Assembly (NCBI GenBank): GCA_902794825.1
Contig: CADBIU010000007.1
Span: 1 to 53,974 of the forward strand
Length of the DNA: 53,974 nt
From: an uncultured Lachnospiraceae bacterium
GTDB taxonomy: Bacteria > Bacillota > Clostridia > Lachnospirales > Lachnospiraceae
Reading direction: 5' to 3'
The position numbers and the translations under genes are program-made. Below are positions 21,444 through 31,364 of this stretch, piece by piece (within the stretch, counting starts at the first letter, position 1; every line of letters begins with the position of its first letter). The notes under the pieces are model-generated. The model ran no database searches and was not told the origin of the DNA. It saw nothing but the letters and a program-made list of their open reading frames with translations.

Positions 21444-23091
21444 GGAGGTCCAGGAATGGATCGACATCGTTGAGCAGGACAAGATCAGGTGCTGTGAGGA
21501 GCAACACCTGTTAGTTGCCCACATAAAGAAGTGCTTTGAGACCGAGAATATTTACACGGACACGGAGCAGCTGGGCAATTACATCCGGATCATCGAAAAA
21601 TATCTTCCCTTCAAACTGTTCCCGTGGGAAAAATTCGTGATTGCGCTGCACGATTGCACCTATTGGACAGATACAAGACAGCCGCGCTGGCCGGACCTCT
21701 TCTGTATGACCGGCCGTGGAGCCGGCAAGGATGGCATGATCGCCGCCGAATCACTCTGCCTGTCGTCTCAGTATAACGGTATCCGCGAATATGACGTGGA
21801 TATCTGTGCAAACAACGAAGAACAGGCACTCCGGCCGGTACAGGACCTGAAAATGGCCTTTGAAGAGCCAAAGATCACGAAACAGATCAAGCGCTTCTAT
21901 CACTGGACCAAAGAGCGGATCGTAGCGCTCAGAACAAGGTCGATTATAAGAGGCAGAACGAACTCGCCCAAAGGCAAGGATGGACTCCGCTCAGGCATTG
22001 TTATATTCAACGAGATTCACCAATACCAGAATTATGACAACATCAATGTTTTCACCACTGGTCTTGGAAAGAAAATGCACCCGCGCAGGTCGTACTACAC
22101 GACCAATGGAGACGTCAGAGAGGGACCACTTGATGACATCCTGGAGGATGGAGAGGACTCTCTGCGGGCCGGATCGGACGATAACGGCATGCTGTACTTC
22201 ATCTGCAAGCTCAACAAGAAAGAAGACGTGCATGATGAGGCAAATTGGACGATGGCGAACCCCTCCCTCCCCTATTTACCCCATCTGCAGCAGGAGACGC
22301 GGAAGGAATACAGGGAATGGGTTAAAAGCCCGGAGCGCCTGAGTGCGTTTATCTCAAAGCGCATGAACCTCACGGAACAGACCAAAGAGGGCGCAGTGAC
22401 GAGCTGGGACTGCATCGCGGCAACGAATAAACCGATACCGGACCTCACGGGAAGGAGCTGCACGGTTGGAATTGACTATGCCAAGACCACAGACTGGGTG
22501 GCGGTCAATGTCCATTTTAAGGATGGAGACAAGAGATACGACATCAATAAGGCATGGATCTGCGGAGAATCGAAAGACATCCCCAGAATAAAGGCTCCGT
22601 GGAGAGAATGGGCCAAGACGCCCACAATGCTTGAGTATGTCGATGATGTCGAGATCCATCCGGAGACTGTCGCCGCTTATGTGAAAACGGTCGCGCAGCG
22701 GTATAAGGTCGAACAGGTAGCGATAGACAGTTACAGATACACGCTGATGGCTGACGCCCTATCGAAAATCGGGTTTTCTCCACAAAGGAAGAACCTGATC
22801 CTGGTCAAACAGACCGACATTCTAAAGGTCGTTCCGGTCATCGACCACTGCTTTATCCATGGTTATTTCCACTGGGGAGACAACCCCGTGCTCCGGTGGG
22901 CTACGAATAACACGAAACTGATCAGATACGGAAGGAACGTAGGAGCCGATAAGGGCTCCTTTGTTTATGCCAAGATCGAGGCCAAGTCCAGGAAGACAGA
23001 TCCGTGGATGGCGCTGGTCGCATCTATGGTCTGCGAATCTGAGATCAAGGAAAAGCCGACGCTTGTAAGGGCGCCGGTAATCACATTATGA
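21421..23091 (+). CDS. Terminase large subunit
   Basis: 556 residues. Walker A TGRGAGKD (97-104), Walker B IVIFNE (about 193-198) and a nuclease domain opening with VGIDYAKTTDW (near 348). The ATPase drives DNA into the prohead and the RNase H-fold nuclease cuts concatemers. It starts at TTG 21421 within the small subunit gene, implying coupled translation. Length fits HK97-like terminases. Confidence 0.92.
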   Translation: MAPTKICKEVQEWIDIVEQDKIRCCEEQHLLVAHIKKCFETENIYTDTEQLGNYIRIIEKYLPFKLFPWEKFVIALHDCTYWTDTRQPRWPDLFCMTGRGAGKDGMIAAESLCLSSQYNGIREYDVDICANNEEQALRPVQDLKMAFEEPKITKQIKRFYHWTKERIVALRTRSIIRGRTNSPKGKDGLRSGIVIFNEIHQYQNYDNINVFTTGLGKKMHPRRSYYTTNGDVREGPLDDILEDGEDSLRAGSDDNGMLYFICKLNKKEDVHDEANWTMANPSLPYLPHLQQETRKEYREWVKSPERLSAFISKRMNLTEQTKEGAVTSWDCIAATNKPIPDLTGRSCTVGIDYAKTTDWVAVNVHFKDGDKRYDINKAWICGESKDIPRIKAPWREWAKTPTMLEYVDDVEIHPETVAAYVKTVAQRYKVEQVAIDSYRYTLMADALSKIGFSPQRKNLILVKQTDILKVVPVIDHCFIHGYFHWGDNPVLRWATNNTKLIRYGRNVGADKGSFVYAKIEAKSRKTDPWMALVASMVCESEIKEKPTLVRAPVITL

Positions 23092-23107
23092 GGAGGTGAG
23101 CGAATGA

Positions 23108-24304
23108 ATGGCTAAACTCAAATGGTGGGCAGACTTTCTGGACAGATTGTTCCCTGTGACGGAAAAAGTCGGACCATCATCAATCATCATCGATATTCCT
23201 ACAGAGGTCTATTACCTGGAACTTGAACTCTACACGGCAGCCTCGCTGATTGCGAATGCGATCGCGAGAAGTGAGATCAAGGTCTATAACAATGGCGTGG
23301 CCGTAAAGGACAACGACTACTTCATGCTCAATGTGAGCCCGAACAGGAACGAGACATCGGCGCTGTTTTGGCACAAAGTCATCAACAAGATGGTCAGGAG
23401 CAGGGAAGGCGAGGCGCTTGTGATCGAATTCGGCGGCCGGCTCTACTGCGCAGACAGTTTTACCCGCGTCAAAGAGGATCCATTCACGGGGGACATTTAC
23501 GGCTGTGTTGTCGTAAACGGGAAACAGATTCCACGGACGTTCACGCAGGGCACATCGTACCTGATGCGCATTGATAACTCCAATGTGCGAAAGCTTCTGG
23601 CTGATGCGTATGACGGCCTCGGAGAAGCGCTGGCGGCAGCGGCCAGCCAGTTCAAAAGTTCGGCGGCGACGCGGTACAAGCTGCACATTGATGGCTACAA
23701 GGCCGGAGACGCGGATTTTAACAACGAATTCAAAGGATTCGTGCAGGAACAGCTGAAGACCTATCTGCAGGCCGAGACAGCGGTGTATCCGGAGTTTGAC
23801 GGATACACACTTACCAGGGATGACCCGAAACAGCTGACATCATCAAACGATTATCTGCAGCTCAAGAAAGAGGTCAGGACCTCGGTAATGGCCGCTATGC
23901 ACATTCCGGAGTCGATGCTCACAGGCCAGATCACATCGGTCAAGGATGTGCTCACATCTTTCCTCACATTTGCTGTGGCTCCATACGCAGATGTGATCGA
24001 AGAGGCGCTGAACAAGCGGGCCGGCATAGCAAATTACATGAAAGGCAGCTACTACAAAGTAGATATGTCAAAGATAAAGCACAGAGACATCCTCGACTGT
24101 GCGCAGTACGCGATGGCGATCCTGTCGACAGGCGCCATCAACATCGATGAACTCCGTGAGGAGTTCGGAAAGGAAGCACTGAACACTGATTGGTCGAAGA
24201 AACACTTCATGACCAAGAACCTAGAGGAAATCACCAGACTGCTCAAGAGCCTGGAGGAAGGAGAACAGACAGATGGAGAAAACGTATTACCAGCTGACAG
24301 TTGA
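23108..24304 (+). CDS. Portal protein (HK97 family)
   Basis: 398 residues. Blocks such as SLIANAIARSEIKVY, LLADAYDGLGEAL and HIPESMLTG fit HK97-type portals, the dodecamer at the capsid vertex through which DNA passes. AGGAGG lies before the ATG. Position after terminase and 32-bp overlap with the protease are standard. Confidence 0.9.
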   Translation: MAKLKWWADFLDRLFPVTEKVGPSSIIIDIPTEVYYLELELYTAASLIANAIARSEIKVYNNGVAVKDNDYFMLNVSPNRNETSALFWHKVINKMVRSREGEALVIEFGGRLYCADSFTRVKEDPFTGDIYGCVVVNGKQIPRTFTQGTSYLMRIDNSNVRKLLADAYDGLGEALAAAASQFKSSAATRYKLHIDGYKAGDADFNNEFKGFVQEQLKTYLQAETAVYPEFDGYTLTRDDPKQLTSSNDYLQLKKEVRTSVMAAMHIPESMLTGQITSVKDVLTSFLTFAVAPYADVIEEALNKRAGIANYMKGSYYKVDMSKIKHRDILDCAQYAMAILSTGAINIDELREEFGKEALNTDWSKKHFMTKNLEEITRLLKSLEEGEQTDGENVLPADS

Positions 24305-25112
24305 TCAGAAGGCGAGGCGGGCAACCGTGAATATTTACGGCACGATCACTTCGGCGGCGCCGAGGATACGCTCCTGGTACAAAGGAGAGGACACTGGCGA
24401 GAGATCAGCACTCGACATCAAGCAGGCCATTGATGCCATGGACGTGGATGACATTGATGTGTTCATCAATTCATACGGCGGAGAAGTGGCCGAGGCGTGT
24501 GCGATATATGCTGCGCTGCGAAGACATAAGGCGACGGTCCACACATATTGTGACGGATTCGCCTGTTCTGCAGCATCGGTTATCTTTTGCGCCGGCGCAA
24601 CAAGGACGATCGGAGAACTCGGACTGCTGATGATCCACAACTGCATGTCTTACGTCGGCCGCGCCAATTCGGCGGAGCTCCGCAAAGCGGCAGAGGACAA
24701 TGACAAGATCAACCAGTCCTCGATCGAGGCCTACAAGAAGGTCTCGAACCTGACAGAAGACAAGATCAAAGAACTCATGGACAATCAGACATGGCTCACG
24801 GCACAGGAATGTGTCAAATACGGATTCGCAACGGATATCGCCACAATCGACGACTCCGGAGCACCGGAACAGGGAGCCTTCCAGCTGATCAGAGACAGAG
24901 TCCTCGACAGTGGCTTCCCTTCCGTGAATGCGCGTCTTGGCGCCATGGAAGAAAAGATCGATGCGTTGATCCAGGCTGCGGAAGACAAAGGACTTCCGGA
25001 GCAGAATCTGGATCCTGCTCCGGGCAATAAGCCGGAGGAAACAGCACCCAAAGACGAGCCTAAACAGAACCGTATGGGCAGCGTCTTCGCACTCTTTGGT
25101 GCGAAAGAATAA
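24273..25112 (+). CDS. ClpP-type prohead protease
   Basis: 279 residues. A Clp/S14 fold with INSYGGEV, nucleophile Ser in ACSAAS (S99) and His in LMIHNC (H122). The C-terminal third is a Pro/Glu-rich tail that may serve as scaffold or targeting part. It matures the prohead by trimming the capsid delta domain. The palindrome TTGCGCCGGCGCAA lies within (24587). Confidence 0.9.
   Translation: MEKTYYQLTVDQKARRATVNIYGTITSAAPRIRSWYKGEDTGERSALDIKQAIDAMDVDDIDVFINSYGGEVAEACAIYAALRRHKATVHTYCDGFACSAASVIFCAGATRTIGELGLLMIHNCMSYVGRANSAELRKAAEDNDKINQSSIEAYKKVSNLTEDKIKELMDNQTWLTAQECVKYGFATDIATIDDSGAPEQGAFQLIRDRVLDSGFPSVNARLGAMEEKIDALIQAAEDKGLPEQNLDPAPGNKPEETAPKDEPKQNRMGSVFALFGAKE
24587..24600. repeat. 14-bp palindrome copy 2 (TTGCGCCGGCGCAA)
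   Basis: Identical to 12977-12990 and 39149-39162. Here it is read as Phe-Cys-Ala-Gly-Ala, a different phase from copy 1. Confidence 0.6.
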
Positions 25113-25138
25113 CATAACAAGCAAAGGAGGATTACAAA

Positions 25139-26449
25139 ATGCTTGCTGAGAACAGTATGGTAAGAAACGCAGCGGTAGAGCTGCAGAAAGTTTTTACAGC
25201 AGAAACGCCTGATACTCAGGCAGTAGAGACTGCTTTTGAGCAGTTCGGAAACGCGATCGCGGCTACAGTCCGCGCAGAATATGAGTCTGCACACGGCGAC
25301 CAGGCCATTCTGATGCAGCGCGGATTCCGCGTCCTGACATCCGAGGAAAACAAATACTATCAGGACCTGATCAACGCCGGCAGAGAGAAGACAGTGCAGA
25401 CAATGAACGGCCTTCTGTCCGACAAGGTCATGCCTACGACCATCATCGAGGACGTGTATAAGGACCTGACGCAGGAGCATCCCCTGCTCTCCAAGATCAA
25501 CTTCCAGTCAGTAGCATATCTGACAAGATGGATCCTGAACGACCACACCGTACAGACTGCAGTTTGGGGTCCCGTCAACAGCGCGATCACAAAGCAGATA
25601 AGTTCCGCATTCCGCGTCGTAGAACTGACGCAGTGCAAGCTTTCCGCATATGCAGTTATCGAGCTCGACATGCTCGACCTTGGCCCTCAGTTCCTTGATG
25701 GCTATATCAGGACATTCCTGAAGGAGTCCGTATATGTGGCGGTTGAGACTGCGATCGTGAGCGGCAGCGGCCACAACTCCCCGATCGGTATGGACAGAGA
25801 CATCCACCAGGGCGTGACCATCAACAGCTCCACAGGGTATCCCCAGAAGACTCCTGTTGCGGTAACTTCTTTCGCACCGAAGGAATACGGCGCACTCTGC
25901 GCGATGCTTGCGGAAACTGAGATTTATTACACTCAGGATTCTGATGGAGCAGTCGTGGCGGAATCCACAGCGGTTTCCGGCGGCGTAGTCCAGAACGGCT
26001 ATACCAAGCACGGCGGCGCAATGAGAAGCTTCGATGAAGTCATGCTTGTGTGCAACCAGAAAGATTACCTGCAGAAGGTAATGCCGGCGACCACAGTCCT
26101 GACAACGGCAGGAACCTATCAGAACAATATCTTCCCCTTCCCTACGGACGTGGTAAGATCCAACGCTGTTCCGGAAGGCAAAGCCCTTCTCGGTCTCCCC
26201 AAGGAATATTTCATGGGTATCGGAACATCCAAGGATGGAGTGATCACATTCTCTGATGACTTCCGCTTCCTGGATGACCAGCGTGTGTTCAAGATCAAGA
26301 TGCACGGCATGGGCAAGGCATTTGATGATACCTGCTTCATCCTGCTCGACATTTCCAACCTTGAGGAGCTGTTCATCTATGTCAAGGCGGCTGAGGCGCT
26401 CAGCGTGACGGTTGAACAGGCAGCGGCAGAAGCAGAAGGAAATGGATGA
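25139..26449 (+). CDS. Major capsid protein (HK97 fold)
   Basis: 436 residues. An N-terminal helical delta-like region is followed by the HK97-type body (DLTQEHPLLSKINFQSV; ELDMLDLGPQFLDGYI; SGSGHNSPIGM). It is placed after protease, with AAAGGAGG before ATG, as expected for the highly expressed shell protein. Confidence 0.9.
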   Translation: MLAENSMVRNAAVELQKVFTAETPDTQAVETAFEQFGNAIAATVRAEYESAHGDQAILMQRGFRVLTSEENKYYQDLINAGREKTVQTMNGLLSDKVMPTTIIEDVYKDLTQEHPLLSKINFQSVAYLTRWILNDHTVQTAVWGPVNSAITKQISSAFRVVELTQCKLSAYAVIELDMLDLGPQFLDGYIRTFLKESVYVAVETAIVSGSGHNSPIGMDRDIHQGVTINSSTGYPQKTPVAVTSFAPKEYGALCAMLAETEIYYTQDSDGAVVAESTAVSGGVVQNGYTKHGGAMRSFDEVMLVCNQKDYLQKVMPATTVLTTAGTYQNNIFPFPTDVVRSNAVPEGKALLGLPKEYFMGIGTSKDGVITFSDDFRFLDDQRVFKIKMHGMGKAFDDTCFILLDISNLEELFIYVKAAEALSVTVEQAAAEAEGNG

Positions 26450-26457
26450 GGTGAATA

Positions 26458-26778
26458 ATGTGGACCAAAAAAACACTAACCGAGGACTTCCTCGCTGAGT
26501 GTAAACGGCATTTAAACATCACATGGAATGATGATGACACCGATGAAAAGGTGATGGACGAGATCCTTGATGCCGAGGCCACGATGAACCATAAACTGGG
26601 GGCGGAGATCGACTATACACAGAATGGCCAGGAACATAGATTGTTCCTGGCTTATCTTTTGTATTTGCACAATGACTGCCCAAACGAATTCGACCAGGCC
26701 TATGGCAGGGAAATCCTGCAGGTAAGGCATAAATACGAGGTGAAGCAGTATGCTGAAAGGATTCAGACCGGCGGATAA
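26458..26778 (+). CDS. Head-tail connector (gp6-like)
   Basis: 106 residues, helical (EDFLAECKRHLNITWNDDDT; DEILDAEATMN), like the HK97 gp6 / phage DNA packaging connector that stacks on the portal. Directly follows the capsid gene. Confidence 0.75.
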   Translation: MWTKKTLTEDFLAECKRHLNITWNDDDTDEKVMDEILDAEATMNHKLGAEIDYTQNGQEHRLFLAYLLYLHNDCPNEFDQAYGREILQVRHKYEVKQYAERIQTGG

Positions 26779-27109
26779 AACATATAACAGCGGAGTGCTT
26801 TATGTATGTGAGCCATCCGGGAAAAAGAGCAGTTTTGCGGCGGTCAAGAACCAGAACAGGGACGAGGATTTGGAAAAAATCCTGAAGCTGAACTTCGATG
26901 AAAAGTCGCGCAGGGAACGTGACATGGAACTGGCCGAAGCTCAGGACAGATATCTTACGCTCAAGGTGAGGACGAGGCTCAGAGAGGAAGTGAACAGTAC
27001 ACATAAAGTGCTTATCGATAACACGCTGTACAGCATCATCTACATTGATCCTGACCGGAAGGCGGGCGACATGTATCTGTATCTTGAGGAAGAGAGGAAA
27101 ATTGAGTGA
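26750..27109 (+). CDS. Head closure protein
   Basis: 119 residues, beta-rich (YLTLKVRTRLRE, HKVLIDNTLYSIIYIDPDR), matching SPP1 gp16-like stoppers in form and place. It overlaps the connector by 29 bp. Confidence 0.7.
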   Translation: MLKGFRPADKTYNSGVLYVCEPSGKKSSFAAVKNQNRDEDLEKILKLNFDEKSRRERDMELAEAQDRYLTLKVRTRLREEVNSTHKVLIDNTLYSIIYIDPDRKAGDMYLYLEEERKIE

Positions 27110-27495
27110 GCGTACTTGACAGAATCACAGACACTCTTGAAGGGATGCTCCAGGACGCCGAGGTACCCATGGAAACAGTAGGGTATGGAGGAGTAAGAAA
27201 AAGCGAGCTCGACAGATGGAACTATTTCGTGTTCAACAGGATCCGGAGGACCAAGAACAACAACAGCAGGCAGGACCTGCAGACGTTTTACCAGGTGCAT
27301 GTAGTGCATGAAGACTACATCCCGGAAGGATATATTGATCGAGTTATCAAGGAACTTGAAGCACCCGCAGACCCAGGGACAAAGCTCAGGCAGACGAATG
27401 ATGATATCGAGTTCAATTATGTCTATAAGGGTAATACGGATCTTGTCGTAGAGATCGCTACCATTACGTTCTATCACCCGGAAAAGAGGTGCTGA
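27106..27495 (+). CDS. Tail completion/terminator-like protein
   Basis: 129 residues from GTG overlapping the previous stop. WNYFVFNRIR and TFYQVHVVHED suggest the tail terminator or minor capsid-tail joining role normal for this locus. Assignment is mainly by order. Confidence 0.55.
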   Translation: MSVLDRITDTLEGMLQDAEVPMETVGYGGVRKSELDRWNYFVFNRIRRTKNNNSRQDLQTFYQVHVVHEDYIPEGYIDRVIKELEAPADPGTKLRQTNDDIEFNYVYKGNTDLVVEIATITFYHPEKRC

Positions 27496-27496
27496 A

Positions 27497-27910
27497 ATGG
27501 CGGAATGGTTCAGACTCGACGTTTCGGAGATGGACAAGCTTAAGGACGCGATCAACAGGTCGACGCAGCTGGCCGGTCCGGTCATAGATGCAGTTCTTAG
27601 GAATGAGGGCGCACAGGAGATCAAGGAAAACATAGCAATGATCCTCCCTTCATCCGGGAGAAACTGGAAAGGGAAAGGGGCGTCGGCGAGCGCTGCCATG
27701 CCTGCACACTTCAAGCAGGAAAACGGGACGCTCTCAGTCACGATCGTGGCAAGAGGCAAATATCATTATTTGTATTTTCCCGACGACGGATCAAACACGA
27801 GACGCCATGCGGGGAACCAGCAATTTATGAGGAGAGGCGCAGAAGCGGCCTCGGCCAGCATCGTGGATATGTGTGTTGGCAGATTAATAGATAATTTTGA
27901 AGGAGGATGA
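27497..27910 (+). CDS. HK97 gp10-like tail component
   Basis: 137 residues. The basic and Gly-rich middle (GRNWKGKGASASAAMPAH) and YHYLYFPDDG agree with gp10-like joining proteins. It stands just before the major tail gene. Confidence 0.7.
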   Translation: MAEWFRLDVSEMDKLKDAINRSTQLAGPVIDAVLRNEGAQEIKENIAMILPSSGRNWKGKGASASAAMPAHFKQENGTLSVTIVARGKYHYLYFPDDGSNTRRHAGNQQFMRRGAEAASASIVDMCVGRLIDNFEGG

Positions 27911-27914
27911 AAGG

Positions 27915-28487
27915 ATGAGCGGATTTAGCAGCGCAGAGGTATTCTCGCCCTATGAGTGCGATCAGTTCGCGTTCAAAGTAGACGGCGAATCGGGATATAC
28001 TCGCGATGACTGTGTCGGAACGATCAAGGTGAGCCGCGAAACAAAGAGGGTTACCAAGAAGTGCCGTGGCGTCGTAAAGAAGAGCAAAACCAGAGTGACC
28101 GGAAACGGCACGCTTGAGGTTTCACTTCATGTCAAGAGAGATCTGTACAGGAAGATCCACGCCATGACCAATGAGGGAATGCAGCCCGGAGTATATGCTT
28201 ACAACAACACGGTAGCCATGCCTGAGGTTAGTGTGACAGCACACGTCAAGGACGAGGACGACAATGTGATGTTCAAAGCATGGCCGAGATGCAAGATCGA
28301 GGAAGTAAGCGACCTGGAGATCACAAACGGAGCCGAGGAGGTCGCGGAGCTCAACATGAAGCTTTCATATATGCCCGATGAGTACAACCAGGGCGAGTAT
28401 GAAGCTCTCGAAGACGAACTGACAGGAACGGTTCTTACAGCCGAAAACTGGATGACAGAGTTCAGCAGCGAGCTCGCACGGCTCTGA
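27915..28487 (+). CDS. Major tail protein
   Basis: 190 residues, beta-rich with VTGNGTLEVSLHVKRDL and the KLSYMPDEYNQGEY end usual for siphovirus tail tube proteins. ATG 27915 with AGGAGG at 27901 is preferred over the upstream ATG, which overlaps the previous gene. Confidence 0.82.
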   Translation: MSGFSSAEVFSPYECDQFAFKVDGESGYTRDDCVGTIKVSRETKRVTKKCRGVVKKSKTRVTGNGTLEVSLHVKRDLYRKIHAMTNEGMQPGVYAYNNTVAMPEVSVTAHVKDEDDNVMFKAWPRCKIEEVSDLEITNGAEEVAELNMKLSYMPDEYNQGEYEALEDELTGTVLTAENWMTEFSSELARL

Positions 28488-28502
28488 GACTAAGGAGGGA
28501 CA

Positions 28503-28883
28503 ATGGCTGTATTCTACAAAATCAGCCTCGAAGGAGGAGAGAGCACGGATCTCACATTGAATCTGGGGGCTCTCTCCGAACTGTCGAAGCGCGATAAACC
28601 GGTTGTCGACAGATATTTTTATTTTTATAAACGCCTGCAGAAAAAGGATGCTGATTTCAACGAACTTGAAATGGGCGAGATCCTTTACATCGCATATCGT
28701 GCCGCGCACTGCAAACAGGACAGCACGGAGTGCATGGATCTGCAGGGATTCTTGAATGTGCTTACAGATGACAGAGAGGAGCTGGGGAGAGTCTTCAGCC
28801 AGCTGTTTGGCGTGGCACAGGAAAAAAAACAGGCTTCCCCGATGCCTTCGAACGGGCGACACCAAAAAAGACGGGGCAGATAA
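28503..28883 (+). CDS. Tail assembly chaperone gpG-like
   Basis: 126 residues, acidic helical N-terminal part (LTLNLGALSELSKRD). It lies between tail tube and tape measure genes, the lambda G position, and its end carries a -1 slippery run of eight A (28822-28829). Normal reading stops at 28883 with a basic tail. Confidence 0.85.
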   Translation: MAVFYKISLEGGESTDLTLNLGALSELSKRDKPVVDRYFYFYKRLQKKDADFNELEMGEILYIAYRAAHCKQDSTECMDLQGFLNVLTDDREELGRVFSQLFGVAQEKKQASPMPSNGRHQKRRGR

Positions 28884-29074
28884 AACCTCCGAAGTTCCCG
28901 CTAGAGGAAATTGAGGATTTCTATACGTACTATGTGCTGATCCTGAGGATCCCGGAAACGTGTTTCTGGTCCTCGGATCTTCTCTTTTTAGACAGAGTTG
29001 CACGAAACAAAACAGCTTTTGATGGCTGGCAGAGCTACGCACTGAGAGAGGAGGCAAAGCGCAGTGGCAAATAA
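28503..29074 (+). CDS. Tail assembly chaperone gpGT-like, -1 frameshift product
   Basis: At 28822-28829 the codons GAA AAA AAA CAG permit a -1 slip on A-AAA-AAA. Reading from 28829 in the new frame gives about 80 further residues (GFPDAFERATPKKTGQIK; EEIEDFYTYYVLILRI) ending at TAA 29072-29074, for a fusion of about 190 residues. Siphoviruses use this ratio-controlled fusion to bind the tape measure during tail building. The downstream frame has no independent start with a good ribosome site. Confidence 0.85.
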
Positions 29075-31364
29075 GAACGAGGCTAAGATTAAATTCACAG
29101 CCGAGACACAGGAATTCACTCAGCAGCTGAACTCCGCGAACTCAGAGATGTCCTCACTCCGCGCGGAGATGAGACTGGCCGAGGCGCAGTTCAAGAACAC
29201 CGGAGATGGAGCGGAATATCAGCAACAGAGGATGAATCTTCTGGAAGATTCCCTCCAGGCCAACCATGACAAGCAGGAGGCATTAACAGCCAAACTCGAA
29301 GTTGCAAAGCAGATCTACGGAGAGGACTCTGAAGAAGTACAGCGACTTGAAAGATCACTGACGAATGCCAGAACAGAGGAGCAGAACCTTCTCAGCCAGC
29401 TGAATGACACAAATGGAGGCATGGAGCAGCAGAAAGAGGCTGCTGACGGTGCCGGCGGGGCCATGGATGACATGGCCCAGGTCCTGATCAGCGCGGGCAT
29501 AGCGGATAAAATCAAGGAAATCGGAGAAGCTGCCGTGGAGATGGCAGGAGATTTCTCAGAGGCGTCAGCGACGATCGTAGAAGGAACAGGAGCCTCCGGA
29601 GAAGCGCTCGACGGACTGAATAGATCCGCAAAAGCCGCTTTTGGAAGCATAGCTGATGCGGACGCAGATCTTAACAGCATTTCCGCAATTCTTGCAGAGC
29701 TCAACACTCGCTTCGGCGTTACTGGAGACGAGGCAGAGGACCTTACACGAAAGGTCAGCAACTTTGCGCAGCACACAGGTACGGATGGCGTAGGAGCGGT
29801 GGACTCGATCGCAGACATTATGCACAGATGGGGGCTCGACATGGAAGATGTCGACGGGCTCCTGGACGACCTGACCACTGCGAACCAGTCCTGCCAGATG
29901 TCGGTAGACCAGCTTTCCGGGTACCTGGTCAACAACAGTACACAATTCCAAGAATTAGGGTACAGCACTGAAGATGCACTCGCGATGCTGATCTCTCTGT
30001 CAGACGGTGGGGCCAATGTAGGCACTGTCATGTCAGGCCTGACAAAGGGCGTCGGTAACTTGTCAGAGGTTACAGATGATGTTCCGGGAGCCTTCCAGGA
30101 CGCAGTTGACGCGATCGCCGAGTGCGGATCCGTATCGGAAGCGCTGCAGGCGCAGGTAGGAGATACAGGAAAAACAGTAGAAGAGATCTTCGGAAAGAAG
30201 GCGGCGCAGGAACTGGCGACCAATATTCAGAACGGATCCTTCTCGATCGAGGGATGGACGCAGGCCCTGCAGGAGAATGACGGAGCGCTGCAGTCCACTA
30301 CAGAAAACGCGACGACCATGCAGGACGCAATGTCTCAGGCGGCGAACAACGTTTCGCTCGCGCTGGGGAGCACATTCGCGCCGGCGATCGCTGCGGTCGT
30401 TACTCAGGTAGCACAGGTGATCACTCAGGTCGCCCAGGTTGTGCAGGATAGCCCGATGCTTCAGGCTGTGGTCATGGGCGTGGCCGTGGCTCTTGGAATC
30501 CTGGCAGCGGCGCTCGCGATCTCGGCGGTCATTCAGGGAGTGACCACAGCGTTCGGAATGCTGAATACGGTGCTATTGGCGAATCCGATATTCCTGGTTG
30601 TGACTGCGATCGCAGCTCTGGTAGCCGCTCTCATATACGCATATAACAACTGCGAAGAATTCCGCGCGATCGTAAACGCGGCCTTTGCGGCGGTCAGGAA
30701 TGTGGCAACGAACGTGTTCACATCTGTCCGCAACACGGTAACGACCGTATTTAACACGATAAGCAGCATAGCGCATAGCATAAGCGCCACACTGTCCAGT
30801 GTATGGAACGGCATCAGGACCACAGCTTCTTCCGTATGGAACAGCATAAGGTCCACTGCGTCGTCAATTTGGAACAGTATCAGATCTACTGCATCGTCAG
30901 TATGGAACGGTATCAAAACAGCCATCACCAACCCGATACAATCGGCTAGCAGTACGGTACAGGGCATAATCAACAGGATCAAGGGATTCTTCCCTATAAG
31001 CATTGGCAGGATTATGAGCAATATAAAACTCCCGCATTTCTCAATCAGCGGTGAGTTCAGCTTGAATCCGCCAAAAGTACCGAGTTTTGACATCGACTGG
31101 TACGCGAAAGGAATTATCTTCAATGCTCCTACGCTGATCCCCACCATGAACGGAGTCAAGGGAGTCGGTGAAGCCGGACCGGAAGCAGTATCTCCTATCA
31201 GCGTATTGCAGACATACGTCGGAAGCGCCGTACAGAGATACGCTCCGCAGATCGATTATGACCGTATGGGGGAAAAGGTTGCGGGAGCATGCGCGAAGCT
31301 CGGAATCAGTATTGAAGTTGACAAACGCCAGCTAGGCAGAGTCGTCAGGGAGGTGGTCGGATGA
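29064..31364 (+). CDS. Tail tape measure protein
   Basis: 766 residues. A coiled coil occupies the first 130 residues. A TMP-core region follows, then hydrophobic segments (near 470-500 and 515-540) and short tandem repeats TASSVWNSIRS near 585-625. It sets tail length and is ejected at infection. The GTG start overlaps the gpGT end by 11 bp. The size predicts a tail of roughly 100 nm by the usual residue-to-length rule. Confidence 0.92.
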   Translation: MANKNEAKIKFTAETQEFTQQLNSANSEMSSLRAEMRLAEAQFKNTGDGAEYQQQRMNLLEDSLQANHDKQEALTAKLEVAKQIYGEDSEEVQRLERSLTNARTEEQNLLSQLNDTNGGMEQQKEAADGAGGAMDDMAQVLISAGIADKIKEIGEAAVEMAGDFSEASATIVEGTGASGEALDGLNRSAKAAFGSIADADADLNSISAILAELNTRFGVTGDEAEDLTRKVSNFAQHTGTDGVGAVDSIADIMHRWGLDMEDVDGLLDDLTTANQSCQMSVDQLSGYLVNNSTQFQELGYSTEDALAMLISLSDGGANVGTVMSGLTKGVGNLSEVTDDVPGAFQDAVDAIAECGSVSEALQAQVGDTGKTVEEIFGKKAAQELATNIQNGSFSIEGWTQALQENDGALQSTTENATTMQDAMSQAANNVSLALGSTFAPAIAAVVTQVAQVITQVAQVVQDSPMLQAVVMGVAVALGILAAALAISAVIQGVTTAFGMLNTVLLANPIFLVVTAIAALVAALIYAYNNCEEFRAIVNAAFAAVRNVATNVFTSVRNTVTTVFNTISSIAHSISATLSSVWNGIRTTASSVWNSIRSTASSIWNSIRSTASSVWNGIKTAITNPIQSASSTVQGIINRIKGFFPISIGRIMSNIKLPHFSISGEFSLNPPKVPSFDIDWYAKGIIFNAPTLIPTMNGVKGVGEAGPEAVSPISVLQTYVGSAVQRYAPQIDYDRMGEKVAGACAKLGISIEVDKRQLGRVVREVVG

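Noticed and set aside
29315-30223. 302-codon minus-strand frame in the tape-measure gene
   Set aside because: Shadow of the plus-strand coding sequence; Ser-rich, no ribosome site, wrong strand for the late operon.
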